A DNA stretch of 12,892 nt, taken from positions 1 to 12,892 of the forward strand of contig CATMNW010000038.1 in NCBI GenBank assembly GCA_950071875.1, written 5' to 3'. How positions within the stretch are numbered: position 1 is the stretch's first letter; every line of letters begins with the position of its first letter. The notes under the pieces are model-generated. The model was not told the DNA's origin. It was given only the letters and a program-made list of their open reading frames with translations, and did no database searches. Positions 7,627-12,892 of the stretch are shown in pieces. The position numbers were made by a program, and so were the translations under genes. The stretch comes from an uncultured Erythrobacteraceae bacterium. GTDB lineage: Bacteria; Pseudomonadota; Alphaproteobacteria; Sphingomonadales; Sphingomonadaceae.

Positions 7627-7652
7627 GGAACCGCTGGTGCAAGCGGCGCATT
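7627..7652 (+). promoter_or_regulatory. Candidate EcfG (general stress sigma factor) promoter
   Basis: GGAAC at 7627-7631 is followed after 17 bases by CATT at 7649-7652. The known alphaproteobacterial EcfG consensus is GGAAC, 16-17 bases, CGTT, so the -35 is exact and the -10 has one mismatch. It points at the gene starting at 7696 and would give a leader of roughly 35-40 bases. This is the only intergenic GGAAC I found in the window. Confidence 0.35.
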
Positions 7653-7695
7653 GCATGATCAATAAGGGGTGGACGGGTTTCGAGGAGAGTTGCCC

Positions 7696-8340
7696 ATGTC
7701 GGGTCAGGAAACCACGTTGCTCATCGTAATTGCAGCGTCAGTCGTCATACTGCTACTTGTCTGGCTGTTCATGCGGCGCCACCGGACCCAGGCACTGCGA
7801 AACAGTTTCGGCGAGGAATACGACCGCACCGTCAATGCGCGCGGAGGTCGAAGCAAGGCCGAAGCCGACCTGATCGAACGCAAGCAGCGGGTTTCGAAAC
7901 TGGATATCCGCGCTCTGACCATTACCGAACGCGATCGCTACGCGGAGGAATGGAAGGAAACCAAGGCACTCTTCGTCGATAGTCCGGTGGAGGCTGTCAG
8001 CCGGGCAGACCGCCTGCTTACGGAAGTGATGAACACACGCGGCTTCCCGATGTCCGATTTCGAACACCGTCATGCCGACCTGACTGTCGACCACGGCGAG
8101 GTCGCCCGGCATTATCTGGCCGGCCACGAGATCGCGGATCGATCAAGTGATGCGACGACCGAAGAATTGCGGCGCGCCATAAATCATTACGAAGCATTGT
8201 TCAGCGATATGACCAAGGATGCGACCGATCGCGATCACAGCCACATCGATCGTGACGGCGATGGTATTGACGACCGGGTGCAGTCCACACCTGTCCGACC
8301 CGCTGCAAACCCGGCACTGAGCGAGCGCGACCGGATCTGA
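7696..8340 (+). CDS. Single-TM membrane-anchored protein of unknown function
   Basis: 214 residues from the ATG at 7696, preceded by GAGGAG at 8 bases; an in-frame ATG at 7669 has no such site. Residues about 7-26 are a TM helix, followed by RRHR, so the bulk is predicted cytoplasmic. Residues 35-90 are charged and helical. Residues about 100-170 hold a conserved-looking block (RADRLLTEVMNTRGFP, DFEHRHADLTVDH, HYLAGHEIA, EELRRAINHYEALF) that resembles a widespread uncharacterised family annotated as secreted or membrane protein; this is from memory. The C-terminal tail has DRDGDGIDD (185-193), which fits the DxDxDG calcium-loop pattern. It is divergent from the HWE kinase, with 179 bp between the starts, and a near-EcfG promoter lies upstream. 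No function is assigned. Confidence 0.85.
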   Translation: MSGQETTLLIVIAASVVILLLVWLFMRRHRTQALRNSFGEEYDRTVNARGGRSKAEADLIERKQRVSKLDIRALTITERDRYAEEWKETKALFVDSPVEAVSRADRLLTEVMNTRGFPMSDFEHRHADLTVDHGEVARHYLAGHEIADRSSDATTEELRRAINHYEALFSDMTKDATDRDHSHIDRDGDGIDDRVQSTPVRPAANPALSERDRI

Positions 8341-8353
8341 TAGCGCTATTCTA

Positions 8354-8389
8354 TCGCATTCCGCCGGCCATGTGCTAGGCGGGATGCGA
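8354..8389 (+). promoter_or_regulatory. Strong hairpin directly upstream of the acyltransferase start
   Basis: TCGCATTCCGCC (8354-8365) pairs with GGCGGGATGCGA (8378-8389): 12 base pairs with one G-U wobble and a 12-base loop. It begins 14 bases after the preceding stop and ends 5 bases before the ATG at 8395, abutting the GAGAG that should serve as ribosome binding site. There is no T-run, so it is not a classical intrinsic terminator on the plus strand. It could act as a processing or translational control element, a terminator without a U-tract, or a dyad operator. Confidence 0.5.
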
Positions 8390-8394
8390 GAGAG

Positions 8395-9024
8395 ATGATG
8401 CCGACCGATCCGAACCGAAAGCCTTCACTGCTGAGCCGTGCCGTGCACCGCATATTGCTTGCGCTGTATCACTGGAAAGGCTGGAAAATCGACGGGCACC
8501 GTCCGGATTGCGACAAGTTCATTCTGCTGGGCGCGCCGCATACCTCCAACTGGGACTTCATTTTTTTCCTCGGGGCTGCGCAAGAGCTGGGAATAAGACC
8601 CAGCTTTATGGGCAAGACCAGCCTGTTCAAATGGCCGATGACGGGTTTCATGCTCGATATGGGCGGGATCCCGGTGGATCGTACCAGGCGCGCAAACTAC
8701 GTCGAGCAGGTTGCAGAAGCTTTTGCCGAGGCCGACGATCTTGCCCTGGTCATTGCACCTGAAGGCTCTCGCACATTCAAGGGCAGCTGGCGGACCGGTT
8801 TTTACCACATAGCAATGGCTGCCGGGGTGCCGATTGTACCGGCATGGGTAAATCACAAGACCATGCGGGGCGGTGTGGGCAAACCATTGTTCCCGACCGG
8901 AGACTATCAGGCGGATCTCGCCAAGCTTGCCGCATTCTACCGCGAAAAGCGGCCCGATTGCGACCGGTTCGTTGCTCTCGAAAAAAGCGCCCGAACAGTT
9001 AAGGAAATGTCGGATGATCGTTGA
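8395..9024 (+). CDS. PlsC-like 1-acyl-glycerol-3-phosphate (lysophospholipid) acyltransferase
   Basis: 209 residues (208 if the second of two consecutive ATGs is used; the GAGAG site is better spaced for 8398). The family transfers acyl groups to lysophospholipids or related acceptors at the inner face of the membrane. Seen: the catalytic HxxxxD motif HTSNWD at 49-54; a second motif GGIPVDR at 90-96; the glycerol-phosphate binding APEGSRT at 121-127; and VPIVPAWV at 145-152. It is shorter than E. coli PlsC and has no clear TM helix, as in a compact subgroup of the family. The acceptor could be lysophosphatidate or another lysolipid. Its last 11 bases overlap the next gene. A strong hairpin lies just upstream of the start. 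Confidence 0.9.
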   Translation: MMPTDPNRKPSLLSRAVHRILLALYHWKGWKIDGHRPDCDKFILLGAPHTSNWDFIFFLGAAQELGIRPSFMGKTSLFKWPMTGFMLDMGGIPVDRTRRANYVEQVAEAFAEADDLALVIAPEGSRTFKGSWRTGFYHIAMAAGVPIVPAWVNHKTMRGGVGKPLFPTGDYQADLAKLAAFYREKRPDCDRFVALEKSARTVKEMSDDR

Positions 9025-9835
9025 ATCCCTGATCGCCAATGGTGCTATCCTGCTCGGCATTGCGCTCATCCTCTGGGTGATTGCGCTCCAGGTCGACGAT
9101 GTCAGTTTCGTCGATGCGTATTGGGGCGGCGGAATGGCCCTGATGGCGCTTGCGAGCTGGCTAAGGCTTTACCAGCCCGGGCCGCTGGCCACCTTGCTGA
9201 TGGCCATGACGGTGATCTGGGGTGTACGGCTCTGCATACATCTCCTGCGACGCTGGAAACGTGAGGGGGAGGACAAACGCTACAAGCGTATCCTGAGAAA
9301 AGATCGCGAAAAAGGGCGCTTTGCCATTGCTGCCCTAACCAAGGTATTTCTCGGCCAATCCGTTTTGCTGTTCATCGTCTCGAGCCCTGCCCAGTATGGC
9401 ATACTCGAAGCCAGTTCGATGACGCCGGTGAGCGGCCTGGCGCTGGTCGGACTTGCGATCTGGGCAATCGGCATTGTTTTCGAATGGGTAGGGGATTGGC
9501 AGCTTGCTCGGTTCAAGGCGGATCCCGCAAATGAAGGGCAGGTAATGGACCGGGGTTTGTGGCGTTATACCCGTCATCCCAATTACTTCGGCGATGCCTG
9601 CGCATGGCGGGGTATCTGGATCGCCGCGGCTTCGGCCGGTTGGTGGGTGGCCGCCGCGACGGTTATCGGGCCGCTTTTTCTTACCTTCACGCTGACGAAA
9701 TGGTCGGGCGCGGCGCTTCTCGAAAGCGGCATGAAAAAGTCACGGCCCGGGTACGAGGACTACAAAAAAAGGACCTCCGCCTTCTTTCCGTTGCCGCCGA
9801 AAAAATCCGCAAGCGGGGCTTCGCGGGGGGTTTAA
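9014..9835 (+). CDS. DUF1295 family integral membrane protein (steroid 5-alpha-reductase/ICMT-like fold)
   Basis: 273 residues from the ATG at 9014, chosen because AAGGAA lies 7 bases upstream and the protein then starts with a TM helix; the longer open frame from 8873 runs inside the acyltransferase gene. Seen: DVSFVDAYWG near 28-37, which is the family's N-terminal signature; about six or seven TM segments; and the conserved RYTRHPNYFGD motif typical of DUF1295 and of isoprenylcysteine methyltransferase-like membrane enzymes. It ends with YKKRTSAFFPLPPKK. The biochemical role of DUF1295 is not established; it is often found near lipid or cyclopropane fatty acid genes. The 11-bp overlap with the acyltransferase gene indicates one transcription unit. 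A run of seven A (9764-9770) lies near the 3' end. Confidence 0.9.
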   Translation: MIVESLIANGAILLGIALILWVIALQVDDVSFVDAYWGGGMALMALASWLRLYQPGPLATLLMAMTVIWGVRLCIHLLRRWKREGEDKRYKRILRKDREKGRFAIAALTKVFLGQSVLLFIVSSPAQYGILEASSMTPVSGLALVGLAIWAIGIVFEWVGDWQLARFKADPANEGQVMDRGLWRYTRHPNYFGDACAWRGIWIAAASAGWWVAAATVIGPLFLTFTLTKWSGAALLESGMKKSRPGYEDYKKRTSAFFPLPPKKSASGASRGV

Positions 9836-9890
9836 CCCGTACCTTCGATTGCCTAATTGAGAAGGCAGACCGACACGGGAGCGCCACAAC

Positions 9891-10517
9891 GTGAGCGAGA
9901 ACGACATCGAGGAATTGCGCAGCCGCTTCGCGCGCGAAGCAATGGCTCTGATGGAGCGCACCGGCGAAGAGGTAACCCGCACACGGCTGGCGGCAGAACT
10001 GAAAGTTGCGCGAGCTCGCGTCGAAACCGTGTTTCCCGAAGAAGGCGATTTGCTCGACGCGATCACTGCCGAATGGTTTGCGCCGAAGCTGGCCGTGATG
10101 GACGAAGTCATGGGCTCCGATCTGCCGCCACGGCGCAAGATGTATGAATTCTTTGCAAGCCGTTTCCGGTTGCTGCGCAAGAACTTCCATGACGATCCTG
10201 CCACCTTCAACCTCTATGTCGAAATGGGCGAGCGTTATTTCGATTATGCGCGCAGCTATATCGATCTCGCCGATCACTACCTGTGCGAATTGATCGCCGA
10301 AGCGCAGGCGGAAGGCCATCTGGGCGGGCTGGAGGTGGATACCGCCATGTCACTCATCAACCAGATGGTGAATTGCTATCTCCAGCCCTACATGATCGCG
10401 ATGATCGATGAAAAGCTGAGCGAGGAGAAGCTGGCGCTGATTGTGGGAGCCATCTTCGACGGACTCGATGCGCAAGACGGAGGAGCGCGGGGCACGCAAG
10501 GCATTCGCGCTGCATGA
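9891..10517 (+). CDS. TetR/AcrR-family transcriptional regulator
   Basis: 208 residues, starting at GTG 9891 with GGGAG at 9 bases. The N-terminal region (about 10-60) fits the TetR helix-turn-helix: a first helix RFAREAMALMERTG, then TRLAAELKVARARVETVFPE, equivalent to the usual LAxxAGVSxxTxYxxFxxK, and DLLDAITAEWF. The rest is helical and variable, as expected for a ligand-binding and dimerisation domain. It lies 55 bp downstream of the DUF1295 gene on the same strand, so it may be co-transcribed with it and regulate the lipid genes; the ligand and target are not visible. The helix-turn-helix glycine is replaced by lysine, which makes the match weaker than typical. It faces the AI-2E gene tail to tail with an 82-bp gap in which I see no clear terminator. 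Confidence 0.85.
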   Translation: MSENDIEELRSRFAREAMALMERTGEEVTRTRLAAELKVARARVETVFPEEGDLLDAITAEWFAPKLAVMDEVMGSDLPPRRKMYEFFASRFRLLRKNFHDDPATFNLYVEMGERYFDYARSYIDLADHYLCELIAEAQAEGHLGGLEVDTAMSLINQMVNCYLQPYMIAMIDEKLSEEKLALIVGAIFDGLDAQDGGARGTQGIRAA

Positions 10518-10599
10518 TCGGCCACGCAGGCTTGCTTCGATTATAGGTCAGACCGGATTGAGTGGCTGGACCCTGCGTTAGCGATCCCGAACTGGCGAA

Positions 10600-11673
10600 C
10601 TACCGCGACGATCCTAAGGCCTTCTGTTCGGCAAAGATCCCCCATCCGGCAAGAAACAGTCCGCAAATCAACGGGCCGACCACAATACCCGACAAGCCCA
10701 TCAGCGCGATTCCGCCAAGGGTCGTGACCAGTATAAGCCAATCGGGAATGCCGGTATCGCGGCCGACAAGGATCGGTCGCAGGATATTATCGACCATGCC
10801 GATCAAGGCGACGCCGGAGACGATTACCAGGGCACCCTGCCAGATTGCGCCGGTTGCAAGCAAGTAAATCCCAACAGGCGCCCATACGATGGCCGGACCC
10901 AGTGCGGGCAGGAGCGATGCGATGGCCATTATCACACCGAGCAAGAGGACCGACGGTATACCGACGATCCAGAAGGTCAGCGCTCCCAGAGCGCCCTGGA
11001 CGAGGCCCACGACGACCGAACCTTTTATCGTCGCGCGCACAATGGTGAGAAACCGCAATGCAAGCCGGTCGGCGATCGTGCGGTCCATTGGCAGGGCAGC
11101 AAGAACTGCATCACCGATGGCGCGACCGTCGCGCAGCAGGAAGAACCCGACGTATAGCGCAATCGTGAAAGCCAGCACGAAACCGAATACGCTGCCACCG
11201 ATTGCCAGCGCCTGTTGCGCAATCAGGCCCAGCGATGCCTGCACGAAGGCCGTGGCGCGGGCCTGAACTTCAGCGAAATCACCGAAACCCGCGCTGTCGA
11301 GTGAAGCCTGGATACTGGCTGGAAGTGCACTGAAGACGCTCTGGAAGTACGTCGACACATCGATGTTCCCCTCGCGGAAGGCGACATACAGCCCGGCCGC
11401 TTCCTCGACCACGGCGCTGCCGATCCACAACGCGGGAAGAACCACGGCGAAAAGGATCACGACAAGGCTGGCAAGCGCAGCCTGCGTTTCCTTTTCCGGC
11501 CGCCGAACGAGAAACCACCGATAGAGCGGCTGGAACATGATCGCCGCCAGTGTCGCCCATAGCAACGGGGTCAGGAACGGCAGCACGACGGCCAGCAGGG
11601 CCAATGAGACCAGGCCGAGGAAAAGCAGGAAGCCGCCCCGTTCGATTGCCGATCCCGTTTGCCCCCCGTCCAT
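10600..11673 (-). CDS. AI-2E family transporter (PerM/YdiK-like membrane protein)
   Basis: 357 residues, the usual family length, with about seven or eight TM segments. Seen: an N-terminal hydrophobic pair (LLFLGLVSLALLAVVLPFLTP), a central extramembrane stretch about 95-150, and the conserved C-terminal core with IASLLPALGPAIVWAP and DNILRPILVGRDTGIP followed by LGGIALMGLSGIVVGP. The family was named after TqsA (autoinducer-2 export in E. coli), but members include Na+/H+ antiporters and uncharacterised permeases, so the substrate is unknown. The ATG at 11673 lies only 4 bp after the gyrB stop and has no good ribosome binding site, which suggests coupling to gyrB translation. Confidence 0.93.
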   Translation of the reverse strand: MDGGQTGSAIERGGFLLFLGLVSLALLAVVLPFLTPLLWATLAAIMFQPLYRWFLVRRPEKETQAALASLVVILFAVVLPALWIGSAVVEEAAGLYVAFREGNIDVSTYFQSVFSALPASIQASLDSAGFGDFAEVQARATAFVQASLGLIAQQALAIGGSVFGFVLAFTIALYVGFFLLRDGRAIGDAVLAALPMDRTIADRLALRFLTIVRATIKGSVVVGLVQGALGALTFWIVGIPSVLLLGVIMAIASLLPALGPAIVWAPVGIYLLATGAIWQGALVIVSGVALIGMVDNILRPILVGRDTGIPDWLILVTTLGGIALMGLSGIVVGPLICGLFLAGWGIFAEQKALGSSR

Positions 11674-11677
11674 CGGA

Positions 11678-12892
<1,215 letters not shown>

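Noticed and set aside
9836..9890. Weak inverted repeats (CCTTC/GAAGG) before the TetR gene as an operator
   Set aside because: Arms of only 5 bases with a long spacer; not distinguishable from chance.
10518..10599. Possible bidirectional terminator between the TetR and AI-2E genes
   Set aside because: CGCAGG (10525-10530) and CCTGCG (10572-10577) are complementary but about 41 bases apart, and no compact stem with a T-run is present.

Overview
This is a GC-rich, densely coding stretch of a bacterial chromosome with twelve protein genes and no tRNA, rRNA, insertion sequence, CRISPR array or phage gene that I can see. Gene content suggests an alphaproteobacterium, most likely Sphingomonadales (an Erythrobacter- or Sphingomonas-type genome). 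The pointers are a GAF-PAS-HWE histidine kinase, an lgt-midA pair, a permease/binding-protein fusion of the osmoprotectant type, and a Gram-negative GyrB with a long insert. The taxonomic call is inference. No gene-free stretch exceeds 300 bases; the largest gaps are 1091-1254 and 7517-7695.

Left part (1-3173). A minus-strand acyl-CoA synthetase is cut by the left edge. It is divergent from lgt (TTG start, lipoprotein lipidation). lgt overlaps by ATGA with a MidA/NDUFAF7-type methyltransferase gene, whose stop codon interlocks with that of the next, convergent operon in a shared CTAG.

Centre (3170-8340). On the minus strand, in transcription order, lie an HWE-family sensor kinase, a small lipoprotein, an ABC ATPase of the quaternary-amine/osmoprotectant type without CBS domains, and a permease fused to its own binding domain. 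The last three are joined by GTGA and ATGA overlaps and form an operon; the kinase ends 71 bp upstream and could be co-transcribed. Divergent from the kinase is a single-TM protein of unknown function, preceded by a near-match to the alphaproteobacterial general-stress (EcfG) promoter. Together this could be a stress/osmotic-response block, but that is a hypothesis.

Right part (8341-12892). A strong 12-bp hairpin precedes a plus-strand set of genes: a PlsC-like acyltransferase, an overlapping DUF1295 membrane protein, and a TetR-type regulator 55 bp further on. This is plausibly a small lipid-metabolism cluster. Convergent to it is an AI-2E-family membrane protein lying 4 bp downstream of gyrB, whose N-terminal half is beyond the right edge.

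Most of the window is ordinary core and accessory metabolism. I see no clear novel system. The best leads are the lipoprotein-headed transporter operon beside an HWE kinase, the hairpin at 8354-8389, the candidate EcfG promoter, and the unnamed membrane protein with a DxDxDG loop.
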